From Brotaphodocola catenula (GTDB taxonomy: Bacteria; Bacillota; Clostridia; Lachnospirales; Lachnospiraceae), in NCBI GenBank assembly GCA_020686985.1, contig JAJEPU010000003.1, positions 62,001 through 126,000 on the forward strand: DNA of 64,000 bases. Reading direction: 5' to 3'. Position numbers and translations under genes: made by a program. Shown one piece after another: positions 17,670-26,773 of the stretch (position 1 is its first letter; the number at the start of each line of letters is the position of its first letter). A model generated the notes under the pieces. The model made no database searches and was not told the origin of the DNA. It worked only from the letters and a program-made list of their open reading frames with translations.

Positions 17670-18659
17670 ATGGGGGTAACAATTAAAGATATTGCACAGA
17701 AGGCTGGAGTTTCTTATTCCACGGTTTCGAGAGCATTAAATGGAATTGGAAGTGAAAATGGAGAGCGAAGGAAGAGAATTCTGAAGATTGCCAAGGAGAT
17801 GGGATATGTTCCGAATCAGGCAGCTATCCATTTAAAACTTTCCAGATCCTATGTGATTGGGCTGTATTTTTCGACGATCAGTAAGATGACATCGCCGTTT
17901 GTACTTCACGACGTTTTGACGGGAGTTTACAGCATTGTCGGAAGCAAGTACAACATCGTCGTCAAAGGTATCGATATGCACGAACCGGGAACGCTCAACC
18001 CGAGCTATTACGATGGAATCATTGTTTTGAGCCAGAGAACGGGAGATCGCGTTTTCATGGATGAGGTTCTTGAGAAAAAGATTCCGATGGTTGTGATCTG
18101 TCGACAGGTGGACGTCGAGGCTCCGAATGTGACGACCGATGAGACGAAGGCGATGGAGACTGCGATGGACTATCTGATTGAGAACGGTCATCGAAATATC
18201 TGTGTGATTGAAGGTGCCCCCAATCTCGACTCCACGAAACTGCGCCATATCGGATGGCAGAACTCAGCGAAAAGGCACGGTCTTGACCCGTCAGCAATCC
18301 CGACCGTCAGCGGAACTTACCGATATGCGAGCGGATACCAGGGCGCAAAACTTCTTCTCGAGTATCATCCGACCGCGCTTCTGTGCTTTAACGATGAGAT
18401 GGCATTCGGTGCGCGGGAGGCGATTGCAGAGGAGGGACTCAGAGTACCCGAGGACGTCTCGCTGATCGGTTTTGACAACTGGGATATGTCCGGTTACAAT
18501 AGCATGAAGCTGACGACCGTTGAGCGAAGCATGAGTGAGATCGCAAAAGAGGGAACCCGCGTGCTTTTGCGGAGAATCGAGGATGGTGTGGAGGACAACA
18601 GCCGAACGGTTCTTGAAAACCGCCTGATTGTCCGTGACACAGTCAAAAGGATTGAATAA
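17670..18659 (+). CDS. LacI-family transcriptional regulator of the pectin locus
   Basis: 329 aa. The N-terminal helix-turn-helix is canonical: VTIKDIAQKAGVSYSTVSRALNG, then the hinge-helix region, where RVSK-type residues are replaced by a longer GIGSENGERRK stretch. The C-terminal periplasmic-binding-like domain shows FNDEMAFGAREAIAEEGLRV and the SLIGFDNWDMS block. It lies at the end of the GH105/ABC/GH28 cluster and is the likely local regulator, acting at the palindromes at 11774 and 11951 (inference). ACGGAGGAAC precedes the ATG. Confidence 0.93.
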   Translation: MGVTIKDIAQKAGVSYSTVSRALNGIGSENGERRKRILKIAKEMGYVPNQAAIHLKLSRSYVIGLYFSTISKMTSPFVLHDVLTGVYSIVGSKYNIVVKGIDMHEPGTLNPSYYDGIIVLSQRTGDRVFMDEVLEKKIPMVVICRQVDVEAPNVTTDETKAMETAMDYLIENGHRNICVIEGAPNLDSTKLRHIGWQNSAKRHGLDPSAIPTVSGTYRYASGYQGAKLLLEYHPTALLCFNDEMAFGAREAIAEEGLRVPEDVSLIGFDNWDMSGYNSMKLTTVERSMSEIAKEGTRVLLRRIEDGVEDNSRTVLENRLIVRDTVKRIE

Positions 18660-18673
18660 CTGGTTCACAAAAT

Positions 18674-18733
18674 CTGCTCCCATAATTGTATCATACGGAA
18701 TTTTCAGTTCAGAAAATTCCTATTTGTGGGCAG
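18674..18733 (+). terminator. Hairpin after lacI
   Basis: Outer helix CTGCTCCCA/TGGGCAG encloses GGAATTTTC/GAAAATTCC. No long T-run follows, so termination efficiency is uncertain. Confidence 0.45.
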
Positions 18734-18771
18734 TAACACAAAATTTTTAGAAAAAATTCATTTTTGCGAAA

Positions 18772-18800
18772 TTGCTTTGCGATCTGAAAATGCCTATAAT
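18772..18800 (+). promoter_or_regulatory. Sigma-A promoter of the cell-wall-repeat gene
   Basis: TTGCTT (18772-18777), 17 bp, then a perfect TATAAT (18795-18800). Confidence 0.75.
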
Positions 18801-18850
18801 ATTACAATATATATATTGAAACAGGCAGAAATCGAAAGGTAAGTTGGCGA

Positions 18851-19345
18851 ATGAGAAATCAAATCAAAAATAGAAGAAATAGAATAATTGGAAAAACATT
18901 CTGGAAGATGGCAACCGTAGTCGGAATGACGGCGGGAATGCTCGCGGGTTCTGCGTTGACTGCATGGGCAGGAGAGTGGAAGGAGATCCCGGACGAGGGA
19001 TGGAAGTATGAGGAAGATGGAAACGAGGTAACCGGATGGGTCAAGACGAACGACATCTGGTACTACATCGATTCGGAGACCGGTCTTTGGGTTGAGACAC
19101 CGGTTCTGAATGAGAATTCGGTCTGCTATCTTCTCGAGAATGCAGTAAACAAGGCAGGCTGGTACAAGAAAGAAGTGACCGAGATGGTTTACCACATCGA
19201 CAGTGTATCGAAGGATACGATCACGGTTTCTCTGTCTTTGGAAGGTCAGCCGTTCCATACGACCGGAACTCTCAACACGTTTGAGGTCAAGTTAAAAGAC
19301 CGCACGGCAAGGTCCACCTCCACAAAGATTGTTCTGGATCTGTAA
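18851..19345 (+). CDS. Small secreted protein with one cell-wall-binding repeat
   Basis: 164 aa. A basic N-terminus (RNQIKNRRNR) and hydrophobic core ending in ALTAWA look like a signal peptide cleaved near residue 41. One choline-binding-type repeat follows (GWKYEEDGNEVTGWVKTND, then IWYYIDSETGLW), then about 90 residues of unknown, probably beta-rich sequence. No catalytic motif is visible. It has its own promoter and terminator, so it is a single-gene unit. I do not recognise the C-terminal domain. Confidence 0.75.
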   Translation: MRNQIKNRRNRIIGKTFWKMATVVGMTAGMLAGSALTAWAGEWKEIPDEGWKYEEDGNEVTGWVKTNDIWYYIDSETGLWVETPVLNENSVCYLLENAVNKAGWYKKEVTEMVYHIDSVSKDTITVSLSLEGQPFHTTGTLNTFEVKLKDRTARSTSTKIVLDL

Positions 19346-19350
19346 AAAGA

Positions 19351-19396
19351 AAGCACAGACGGAAGTCAAATAGATTTCCTGTTCTGTGCTTTTTTT
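19351..19396 (+). terminator. Terminator after the cell-wall-repeat gene
   Basis: AAGCACAGA pairs with TCTGTGCTT around an inner GGAA/TTCC helix, then seven T. Confidence 0.9.
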
Positions 19397-19430
19397 ATAT
19401 GATAGGAAATGGCGTTTCATCATATTTTAT
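19397..19430. repeat. Repeated intergenic hairpin (TATGATAGGAAAT type), copy 2
   Basis: ATATGAT/ATCATAT encloses GAAA/TTTC and is followed by TTTTATGG. It resembles the hairpin at 6189-6229 in arms, spacing and the ATGG flank. It could terminate the flippase gene on the minus strand. Confidence 0.5.
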
Positions 19431-19462
19431 GGAGACATGATCCTAGCGTAATTTTAGATTTT

Positions 19463-21085
19463 TTATTCTCGTTTTTCCACCAGATGAAAGAGCAAGAGAA
19501 GTCCCCCGTAGCAGATCGAGAAACCAAAGATCTGTAATGTTGTCGCAAAAAAGAGCGGAATCTTTCCGGTGATTGCTGTTTGTCTCAAAAAGTGAGACAA
19601 AAGAGCGGGCAACGAATAGGAGACGAAGCGGTGAATCCCCATACAGAGAAACAGGACAAAGACCGGTTTGACGATCATTGAGACTGCATTCCAGTGGAAT
19701 GGAACGATCCGATGCAGGGCGTGAAGATGGAGAAATGCGAGCAAAAGTTCACAGGCCAACATTCCGCAGAGATAGGCGTAGATTCCAAAGCGAGGAATTC
19801 CGACAAGTACAAAAATCAGGCGCAGAGTCAGGATCAGACTGCTCTGAAAAAAGGTGATGTGTGTTTTTCCGAGACCGTTTAGGATGCTTCCGATTGTCGT
19901 CGCAAGATAGAGAAACGGGCAGAGCCATGCGAGGATCTGGATGCAGGTGCCGGCATCCTGACTGTGAAAGACGCTCATTCCGAGTGAATTTCCAAACAGG
20001 ACAAAGACTCCGATGCAGAAAATCCCCATGTACAGGCTGTAACGCAGGGACATCGATACTGTCGTGTCAATCAGATCGTTTCGCCCTTCTGCCTGTGCGC
20101 GTGCGACGCTTGGGAGCAGGAGGACAGCCATCGAATTTGTGATTGCGGACGGGAAGAGGATGAACGGAAGTGCCATACCGGTCAGCACGCCGTAGACGGA
20201 GAAGGCTTCCGAGGCGGAGAGTCCGGAGAGTTTTAAACAGGCGGGAATCCAGACTGCCTCGGCACTTGCGAGTACATTGAGGACGAGGCGATTTCCCATC
20301 AGTGGGAGTGCAAGGGCGATCAGAGGCAGGGCACAGGCGGAGAACGAGTCGGTGTCTTCATTTGGCTGCGATGGCAGAGGTGACTGCAAATCGGACTGCG
20401 TCCCCGATTTTGAAGATGATTTTGAAGCGGATTTCGTGGACGGCGGGCAGATCAGAAGGCAGAGCAGGGTAAACAGAGCCGAAGCGACTTCCCCGGCAAC
20501 GTGACCGAGGACGGCAAGGTGAACCGTGAGTATGATTCCCTGCGAAGTCCAGAATGACGCGAGAGCAAAGACAAAAATCATCCGCAGAATCTGCTCTGCG
20601 ATCTGGGAAAACGCTGGGACTCTGGCTTTCTGCATCCCGTAATAATAGCCGTTGATACAGGCGTGAGCGGATGCAAATGGCACAGAAAGTCCCATCATCG
20701 GAAGATAGGGAGCACACGAGCGCTCCATCAGCACATGGCACGCAATCCAATTCGCGTGACGGCAGATCAGAAACGCAAAGAGAAGCGAGAGGGAGAGGGA
20801 GAGCAGAAATCCGGTGTGAAAGACGGATTTCCCCTTTTTTTCGTTTGAGGCGATGTACTGGGAGAGCGCAGTCTGGATTGACCCGGCACAAAGTGCAAAA
20901 CAGATGCCATATACCGGATGAACCATGTTGTAGATGCCAAGCCCCTCCGCCCCGATTGTGCGGGAGAGGAAAATTCGATAAAAAAAGCCGAGAATCCGGC
21001 AGGAAAATCCAGCGGCGGTCAAGAGCAGAGTTCCGCTCAAAAAAGCGCGTTTGCGCGGAGAGAGGGAGGAGAGAAAAATGGACAT
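19463..21085 (-). CDS. Polysaccharide/lipid II-type flippase (SpoVB/MurJ-like, MATE-MOP superfamily)
   Basis: About 540-aa integral membrane protein with roughly 14 hydrophobic segments. The N-terminus has LTAAGFSCRILGFFYRIFLSRTIGAEGLGIYNMVHPVY, cited here as the family hallmark in pieces: GFxxRxxGFxYR and GAEGLGIY. Relatives flip undecaprenyl-linked precursors during spore cortex or wall synthesis. A Ser/Lys-rich hydrophilic loop (about residues 220-250) splits the two halves. ATG at 21085 is preferred because GGAG lies just upstream; an in-frame ATG at 21145 would add 20 residues. Which precursor it moves cannot be told. Confidence 0.85.
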   Translation of the reverse strand: MSIFLSSLSPRKRAFLSGTLLLTAAGFSCRILGFFYRIFLSRTIGAEGLGIYNMVHPVYGICFALCAGSIQTALSQYIASNEKKGKSVFHTGFLLSLSLSLLFAFLICRHANWIACHVLMERSCAPYLPMMGLSVPFASAHACINGYYYGMQKARVPAFSQIAEQILRMIFVFALASFWTSQGIILTVHLAVLGHVAGEVASALFTLLCLLICPPSTKSASKSSSKSGTQSDLQSPLPSQPNEDTDSFSACALPLIALALPLMGNRLVLNVLASAEAVWIPACLKLSGLSASEAFSVYGVLTGMALPFILFPSAITNSMAVLLLPSVARAQAEGRNDLIDTTVSMSLRYSLYMGIFCIGVFVLFGNSLGMSVFHSQDAGTCIQILAWLCPFLYLATTIGSILNGLGKTHITFFQSSLILTLRLIFVLVGIPRFGIYAYLCGMLACELLLAFLHLHALHRIVPFHWNAVSMIVKPVFVLFLCMGIHRFVSYSLPALLSHFLRQTAITGKIPLFFATTLQIFGFSICYGGLLLLFHLVEKRE

Positions 21086-21162
21086 GGAGACTCCGTTCAA
21101 AGGCGAGGCGATTGGTATAGAATATGGAAAAGATCGACGAATCATGACTGAAAAAAATCAGG

Positions 21163-21191
21163 TTGTTCTTTGGGGTGTGTTTTGCTATACT
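21163..21191 (+). promoter_or_regulatory. Sigma-A promoter of the GHL10 gene
   Basis: TTGTTC (21163-21168), 17 bp, TATACT (21186-21191). Confidence 0.65.
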
Positions 21192-21259
21192 GGAGTGTGT
21201 TTGGAAAAAATAAAAAAGGGCTTCAAAAAAAGGATTGTCTGCCGATTGGAGGAAGGAAA

Positions 21260-22528
21260 ATGCAAGGCAAGACATACAAAAGACAAAATATCTCAAATAT
21301 CTTTGTTCATCTGGGTGCAATGCTGATGACATGTGCGCTGTTGGCGATGACGGCAGTCAGACCGGTATATGCGATGGGACCGGGCGAGGGAGCTGTCAAA
21401 AGTGGGGATGAACTTCGAGGTGTGTGGATCTCCTATCTCGACTGGGAGACACTTCCGTCGGATCAGGCGGGATTTCAGAAGGCTGTCGATGCGATGATGG
21501 AGCGCTGCGTACAGCTGAAAATGAATGCGGTGTTTGTTCATGTTCGGGCAGATTCGGATGCGATGTATCCGTCTTCTTATTTTCCATGGTCCCGTTTTGT
21601 GACGGGAACGCAGGGACAGAATCCGGGCTATGATCCGCTCGCATATTTTGTGCAGTCCGCGCACAATCATGGACTTCAGTTTCATGCATGGATCAATCCA
21701 TTTCGTGTGACGGGATACCACAACACCTGGGATCAGGTTTCTGACCAGAACATTGTGAAAAAATGGTTGTCCGATGCAGACACGACGAATGACCGCTGGG
21801 TATTAAAGCAGAACGGAGCTTATTATCTGAATCCGTCCGTGCCTCAGGTGCGTGAGCTGATCGTGAACGGGGTGCGCGAGGTCGTTCAGAATTACGATGT
21901 CGACGGAATTCATTTTGACGATTATTTTTATCCGGAGGTCAATGACAAGGACTCGAAGCGCTGGTTTGATAAGCCGGAGTACGAAGCGTCGGGCAGTTCG
22001 CTTGCGATCGCAGACTGGAGGCGGGAAAATGTCAATCAGCTGATTCGCAGTGTCTATCAGACTGTGAAGTCCGTAAAACCGGCAGTTCAGTTTGGAATCA
22101 GCCCGGCAGGCAATCTCGAACATCTGCGGAGCAATGAACAGTACTTTACGGATATTGACACCTGGATGAGCCAGAGCGGATATGTGGATTATATCATGCC
22201 TCAGCTCTACTGGGGATTTGAGCAGAAACTCAAGAATGGTTCCCTTGCTCCTTATGCCTATACGGAAAACCTGAACAGCTGGATTGCGCTGAAAAAGAAG
22301 GGAAATGTGAGACTCTATCTCGGTCTTGCAATGTATCGCACCGGCACGGATTCCAAGGACAACAATACCGTTTCCGAGTGGTTGCGATCCGATGACATCA
22401 TCGCGCGTCAGGTACAGGCGGGACGGACGAGTGGTCAGGTGGCGGGCTACTGTTTCTACTCCTATGCGTCGTTTCAGGAGAGCACTTCCCAGAAGGAAGT
22501 TCAGAGCCTGATGAAGATTTTGCAGTGA
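21260..22528 (+). CDS. Secreted glycosyl-hydrolase-like 10 protein (YngK/DUF187 family)
   Basis: 422-aa exported protein with a TIM-barrel fold of the GHL10 family, thought to act on cell-wall or exopolysaccharide glycans; the exact substrate is unknown. It has a signal peptide (hydrophobic core MLMTCALLAMTAV, cleavage near YAMG), then ELRGVWISYLDWE, FVHVRADSDAMYPS, FHAWINPFRV, the DGIHFDDYFYP block with candidate catalytic Asp residues, and YIMPQLYWGFE. ATG at 21260 follows GGAGGAAGG; an upstream in-frame ATG (21170) lies within the promoter and is rejected. Confidence 0.88.
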   Translation: MQGKTYKRQNISNIFVHLGAMLMTCALLAMTAVRPVYAMGPGEGAVKSGDELRGVWISYLDWETLPSDQAGFQKAVDAMMERCVQLKMNAVFVHVRADSDAMYPSSYFPWSRFVTGTQGQNPGYDPLAYFVQSAHNHGLQFHAWINPFRVTGYHNTWDQVSDQNIVKKWLSDADTTNDRWVLKQNGAYYLNPSVPQVRELIVNGVREVVQNYDVDGIHFDDYFYPEVNDKDSKRWFDKPEYEASGSSLAIADWRRENVNQLIRSVYQTVKSVKPAVQFGISPAGNLEHLRSNEQYFTDIDTWMSQSGYVDYIMPQLYWGFEQKLKNGSLAPYAYTENLNSWIALKKKGNVRLYLGLAMYRTGTDSKDNNTVSEWLRSDDIIARQVQAGRTSGQVAGYCFYSYASFQESTSQKEVQSLMKILQ

Positions 22529-22625
22529 TGGCAGTAATGCAAGAATCGATAAAGAAATCTGGTTTCACTAAAATTGGAAATATGAAAACGAAAAGAAAAA
22601 ATTAAGAAAGAGAAGAGGAACGATA

Positions 22626-23153
22626 ATGGCAAAAAAATTGGAAGAGTATGTGGTGAGCATTCCGGATTTTCCGGAGCCGGGAATTATTTTTCGTGATGTG
22701 ACCTCGATCCTTCAGGACCCGGAGGGACTTCATCTGGCGATCGACAAGATCCTGTGCATGCTCGACGGTGTGGATTTCGATGTGGTTGTAGGACCGGAGT
22801 CACGCGGATTTATCTTCGGTGTGCCGGTTGCTTACGCAAAGAACAAGGCGTTTGTGCCGATCCGAAAGAAGGGCAAACTGCCGAGAGAGACCGTGAGCGC
22901 AAGCTATGATCTTGAGTACGGCTCCGCAACGATCGAGATGCACAAGGATGCGATCAAGCCGGGTCAGAAAGTTGTCATTGTGGACGATCTGATTGCGACC
23001 GGTGGCACAACCGAGGCGATGGTCGGCATGATCGAACAGCTCGGCGGAGAGGTAGTCAAGATCTGTTTCGTGATGGAGCTTGCCGGACTCAAGGGAAGAG
23101 AGAAACTCAAAGATTATGAGGTGGAGTCCGCAATCGTCTACGAGGGAAAGTAG
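22626..23153 (+). CDS. apt: Adenine phosphoribosyltransferase
   Basis: Converts adenine and PRPP to AMP in purine salvage. 175 aa, full length. It shows the N-terminal IPDFPEPGIIFRDVT, the VVGPESRGFIFG loop and the PRPP motif VVIVDDLIATGGTT (near residues 117-130). AAGAGAAGAGGAA precedes the ATG. In many Firmicutes recJ-apt-relA are neighbours; here a T-box operon follows instead. Confidence 0.98.
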   Translation: MAKKLEEYVVSIPDFPEPGIIFRDVTSILQDPEGLHLAIDKILCMLDGVDFDVVVGPESRGFIFGVPVAYAKNKAFVPIRKKGKLPRETVSASYDLEYGSATIEMHKDAIKPGQKVVIVDDLIATGGTTEAMVGMIEQLGGEVVKICFVMELAGLKGREKLKDYEVESAIVYEGK

Positions 23154-23187
23154 GAAAATTTGGACTTAAAATAAATCGTGGAAATGA

Positions 23188-23216
23188 TTGACAAATCATT
23201 TGAAAAGTGCTAAGAT
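23188..23216 (+). promoter_or_regulatory. Promoter of the T-box operon
   Basis: TTGACA (23188-23193), 17 bp, TAAGAT (23211-23216). The leader would begin near 23223. Confidence 0.8.
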
Positions 23217-23222
23217 TGCACC

Positions 23223-23512
23223 AACAATTAAATGAAAAAACCGATGAGAAAGAGTAAGTAGTCTGGATATTGGGAGACACAGAGAGTTGCCGGTGGTGGG
23301 AAGGCGATACTTGCAGACCAGATGAATGGACTTTTGAGGGCGCTCCGGAACAAGGAAATAGTATGGAGCGACGATAGCCACGATCGTAACAGGGTGGCGC
23401 ATATGTTTGTATGCGGAGTGAGAGAGCCGTGAGGCTAAAGCGGGTGGTACCGCGGATATTGAGAATGATATTCGTCCCGGATAGAGAGTGATTTCTGTCC
23501 GGGGCGTTTTTT
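23223..23512 (+). promoter_or_regulatory. T-box riboswitch leader, specifier UGG (tryptophan)
   Basis: Stem I shows the GAGTA loop-E side (near 23247), the upper helix TCTGG/CCAGA, the AGAGAG region and the GGTGGTGGGAAGG distal loop. On the 3' side the specifier loop reads TGAATGGA just before CTTTT, placing the codon UGG at 23327-23329 followed by the usual purine. The T-box bulge GGTGGTACCGCG is at 23443-23454. The intrinsic terminator GTCCCGG...CCGGGGC plus TTTTTT is at 23474-23512. Uncharged tRNA-Trp should favour antitermination. Confidence 0.92.
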
Positions 23513-23603
23513 ATTGTTCCAAGTGATGATTTTCTATCGCTTTACCGATCAGAAATGTGCAGCTTAAGAAAATTCGATCAACACAGAAAGAGGAGGCAGA
23601 CAG

Positions 23604-24698
23604 ATGAAAGGATACAGCATTTATCTTCCAAGTTATACGATTGGAGAGGGTGTCTATGAGAGCATCGGATCAATCTGTACCCCGTATGGAAAGACGGCGG
23701 TTGTGATTGGTGGACATCGTGCAGTGGAGTCAGCACGAAAGGCGATCTGCGAGGGTGCAGAGAGCGGAAAGATTGAGATTCTTGATTTTGTCTGGTTCGG
23801 CGGAGAGTGCAGTTACGAAAACCTTGAGCTTCTCAAGGCGAATGAGACGGTTCAGAAAGCGGACATGATTTTTGCAGTCGGTGGCGGAAAGGCGACTGAC
23901 ACGGCAAAGGCTCTCGCAGAGGAGACCCAAAAGCCGGTCTTCACATTTCCGACAATTGCTTCTAACTGTTCCGCATGCACGAGCGTTTCGATCATGTATC
24001 ATGCGGATGGAAGTTTCTTAAAGCCGTATTTCTTAAAGAAACCTCCGGTGCATGCGTTCATTGATCTCGGAATCATTGCAAAGTCTCCCGAGCGCTACAT
24101 GTGGGCGGGAATGGGCGATACTTACGCCAAGTATTTTGAGAGCACGGTTTCCTCGAGAGGAGAGCACTTGAACCACTATGTCGGACTCGGTGTAACGATC
24201 AGCCAGATGTGCTTAAATCCGATTCTTGAGTACGGTGAAAAGGCGATGGAGGATAATCGGGCAGGACGGGTTTCCGAAGAACTTGCTCAGACGGTTCTCG
24301 CGATTGTTGTGAGCACAGCGCTTACCTCGATTCTTGTGACCCAGGATCGAATCATTGACTACAACACGGGACTTGCCCATGCGATTTTCTACGCGCTAAC
24401 CTCGTTCCCGCAGATTGAGGAGGGACATCTCCACGGCGAGGTTGTCGGCTTTGGTGTTCTGATCCTTCTCCTTGTGGATGGTCAGAAAGAGATGTTTGAG
24501 AAGATGTACGAGTTTAACAAGAGCATCGGTCTTCCGACCTCGCTTGCGGATGTGGAGATCACCGAGGAAGCACTTCCTCAGGTCATTGAGAAGACGATGC
24601 AGATGAAGGACATCGACCACAATCCGTATCCAGTCACCGCAGATCTGCTTGAGAAGGCATTTGCAGAGCTTGCAGAGAGAAACAAGGAAGAGAAATAA
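23604..24698 (+). CDS. Iron-containing alcohol dehydrogenase family protein (GldA/HcxA-like)
   Basis: NAD(P)- and metal-dependent oxidoreductase of 364 aa, first gene after the Trp T-box. The N-terminal dinucleotide fold has VIGGHRAV and FAVGGGKATDTAKALAEE; the middle has FPTIASNCSACTSVSIMY; candidate metal ligands are the His residues in TGLAHAIFYALT and HLHGEVVGFGVL. The sequence is closer to the glycerol dehydrogenase / hydroxycarboxylate dehydrogenase branch than to fermentative ADHs. Given its regulation and the importer downstream, a role in handling a tryptophan-related hydroxy or oxo acid is a reasonable inference; glycerol is less likely. GAGGAGGCAGAC precedes the ATG. Confidence 0.85.
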   Translation: MKGYSIYLPSYTIGEGVYESIGSICTPYGKTAVVIGGHRAVESARKAICEGAESGKIEILDFVWFGGECSYENLELLKANETVQKADMIFAVGGGKATDTAKALAEETQKPVFTFPTIASNCSACTSVSIMYHADGSFLKPYFLKKPPVHAFIDLGIIAKSPERYMWAGMGDTYAKYFESTVSSRGEHLNHYVGLGVTISQMCLNPILEYGEKAMEDNRAGRVSEELAQTVLAIVVSTALTSILVTQDRIIDYNTGLAHAIFYALTSFPQIEEGHLHGEVVGFGVLILLLVDGQKEMFEKMYEFNKSIGLPTSLADVEITEEALPQVIEKTMQMKDIDHNPYPVTADLLEKAFAELAERNKEEK

Positions 24699-24790
24699 GA
24701 AAGATTAAGAAAAAGAAATAAGAAAAGGAAATAAGAACAAAAAGAAAAATAGGAATCCATAATTTCAGTTTATATGAGGAGGAAACAATT

Positions 24791-25873
24791 ATGAGAAAGG
24801 CATTTATGAAACGTTCTTTGGCAATGGCAGTGACCGCAATGATGATGGGAACACTTGCAGGTTGTGCTTCCGGAAGTTCTTCCCAGACGGAGAACGCACA
24901 GACAACGGCTCAGGCTTCTGAGGCAGAGAGCAAGGTAGACGGAGGGACAACGGCAGAGGGTGCTGTCTCTCCGAAGGATGGCAAGGCGTACAAGGTTGGC
25001 GTGATCCAGATGGTCGAGAATGGCGCATTCAACGATATGAGAGAGGGCTTCATTGAGGAGCTCCGCGCAAAGGGTTATTCCGAGTCGGATCTCGTAATCG
25101 ATTACAAGTGTGCGCAGGGAGATGCGACAAACCTTCAGACGATCGCTCAGGGTATGGCTGGTGGAGATTACGATCTCGTTGCAACGGTTGCAACCCCGCC
25201 GACTCAGGCGATGGTGAACTTAAAGACGGAGACGCCGGTGATCTTCGTCGCTGTTTCTGCTCCGCAGGCAGCGGGTGTTATTACAGAGATGGAAAAGCCG
25301 GATAAGAATGCAACCGGTACTTCCAATGCGATTCCGGTCGGTGACATCTTCGCTCTGAGCGAGAAGCTGACACCGGATGCAAAGACATTTGGTCTTCTCT
25401 ACTGCACGAGTGAGGTCAACTCCGTAAACACCGCAGAGTCTGCAAAGAAGTACTGCGAGGAGAATGGTCTTGAGTACAAGGAAGCAGTTGTGACGAACTC
25501 TTCTGAGGTTCAGCAGGCAGCACAGTCTCTCGCAGACAGCGTGGATGCAATCTTTATCCCGAATGACAGTGTGATTCAGTCTGCAATGCCTCTCGTAACG
25601 GAAGTTGCAAGAAGCGCGAAAATCCCGGTATATGGAAGCTCTGCTACGATGGTTGACTCCGGTGCATTTGCAACAATTGCAATCAGCGATAAGGAGATCG
25701 GCGCACAGTCTGCTGATATGGCAATCGAGTACTTAAGTGGAACTGCAATTGCAGACATCCCGGCAATCGTTGTTCCGGCAAGTGAGACCGTAGTCAACAA
25801 GACGACGATGGAAGCTCTCGGAATCGAGGTTGCAGAGGAAGACGGAATTCGTTTTGTGGAGGATAAGAACTAA
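24791..25873 (+). CDS. trpX: ABC transporter substrate-binding lipoprotein (TrpX-like)
   Basis: 360-aa lipoprotein with lipobox LAGC (Cys near residue 25) and an Ala/Ser/Thr-rich linker, then an ABC_sub_bind domain: YKVGVIQMVENGAFNDMREG, VATVATPPTQAM, FVAVSAPQAAGV and PVYGSSATM. Family knowledge: TrpXYZ importers are recurrent members of tryptophan T-box regulons in Firmicutes, where tryptophan is the predicted substrate. The UGG T-box upstream fits that. TGAGGAGGAAAC precedes the ATG. A 92-nt purine-rich gap separates it from the dehydrogenase without a terminator. Confidence 0.85.
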   Translation: MRKAFMKRSLAMAVTAMMMGTLAGCASGSSSQTENAQTTAQASEAESKVDGGTTAEGAVSPKDGKAYKVGVIQMVENGAFNDMREGFIEELRAKGYSESDLVIDYKCAQGDATNLQTIAQGMAGGDYDLVATVATPPTQAMVNLKTETPVIFVAVSAPQAAGVITEMEKPDKNATGTSNAIPVGDIFALSEKLTPDAKTFGLLYCTSEVNSVNTAESAKKYCEENGLEYKEAVVTNSSEVQQAAQSLADSVDAIFIPNDSVIQSAMPLVTEVARSAKIPVYGSSATMVDSGAFATIAISDKEIGAQSADMAIEYLSGTAIADIPAIVVPASETVVNKTTMEALGIEVAEEDGIRFVEDKN

Positions 25874-26769
25874 TGACATTACTGATTGGCTCTCTTCAGC
25901 TCGGACTGATTTACGGAGTCATGGTGCTCGGAATCTATATCAGTTTCCGCATCCTGAATATTCCGGATCTGACCGCAGAGGGAAGTTTTACATTCGGACT
26001 GGCGACGGCAGCGATTTTCACGACTGCCGGTCATCCGTTTCTTGGAATTCTTGCATCTCTCGTAGCGGGCGCACTTGCAGGCTGTGTGACCGGACTTCTC
26101 CAGACGAAGTTGAATATTCATCCGGTTCTGACCGGAATCCTGACGATGAGTGGTCTCTACTCGATCAATACCGTTGTGCTCGGTGGAACGCCGAACCTGA
26201 CGCTGATCGGAAAGGAGACGATCTTCACGCTCGCGCAGAGTGCATTTCCGATGCTTGAGAGAGAGGCGGTGAAGCTCTTGATGGCAGTTCTCGTTTCTGT
26301 GGTGTGCACAGTGGCACTTGTCGCATTCTTCCGCACCCGACTTGGACTTTGCATCCGCGCAACCGGCGACAATACCGACATGGTCAAGGCTTCCTCGATC
26401 AATGTGGATCGGATGAAATGCATCGCGCTTGCACTCAGCAACGGACTGATCGCTCTGTGTGGTGGATTGATCGCCCAGTATCAGAGCTTTGCAGATATCA
26501 ACTCCGGTGTCGGCATCCTCGTTGTAGGACTTGCATCTGTAATCATCGGAGAGGCATTCTTTGGAAAGCGCTCCGTGACGATCGGTTTTATCTCCGCAAT
26601 TTTTGGCTCGGTGGTTTACCGCTACATCATCGCAATGGCGACGAAGGCAGACTGGTTCCCGGCGTACATGCTCAAGCTCGTGTCGGCAGTTATTGTTACG
26701 CTCGCACTTGCGATTCCGGCGATCAAATCGATGATGGAAGTACAGAAAATTCGGAGAGGAGGGAAATAA
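25873..26769 (+). CDS. trpY: ABC transporter permease (TrpY-like)
   Basis: 298-aa membrane protein of the branched-chain/ribose-type permease fold, with about eight to nine hydrophobic segments. It has GVMVLGIYISFRILNIPDLT near the N-terminus and ATGDNTDMVKASSINVDRMK as the cytoplasmic coupling loop. The ATG shares one base with the stop of the binding-protein gene, showing tight coupling. The fold and the neighbours support membership of the TrpXYZ family. Confidence 0.88.
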   Translation: MTLLIGSLQLGLIYGVMVLGIYISFRILNIPDLTAEGSFTFGLATAAIFTTAGHPFLGILASLVAGALAGCVTGLLQTKLNIHPVLTGILTMSGLYSINTVVLGGTPNLTLIGKETIFTLAQSAFPMLEREAVKLLMAVLVSVVCTVALVAFFRTRLGLCIRATGDNTDMVKASSINVDRMKCIALALSNGLIALCGGLIAQYQSFADINSGVGILVVGLASVIIGEAFFGKRSVTIGFISAIFGSVVYRYIIAMATKADWFPAYMLKLVSAVIVTLALAIPAIKSMMEVQKIRRGGK

Positions 26770-26773
26770 AATC

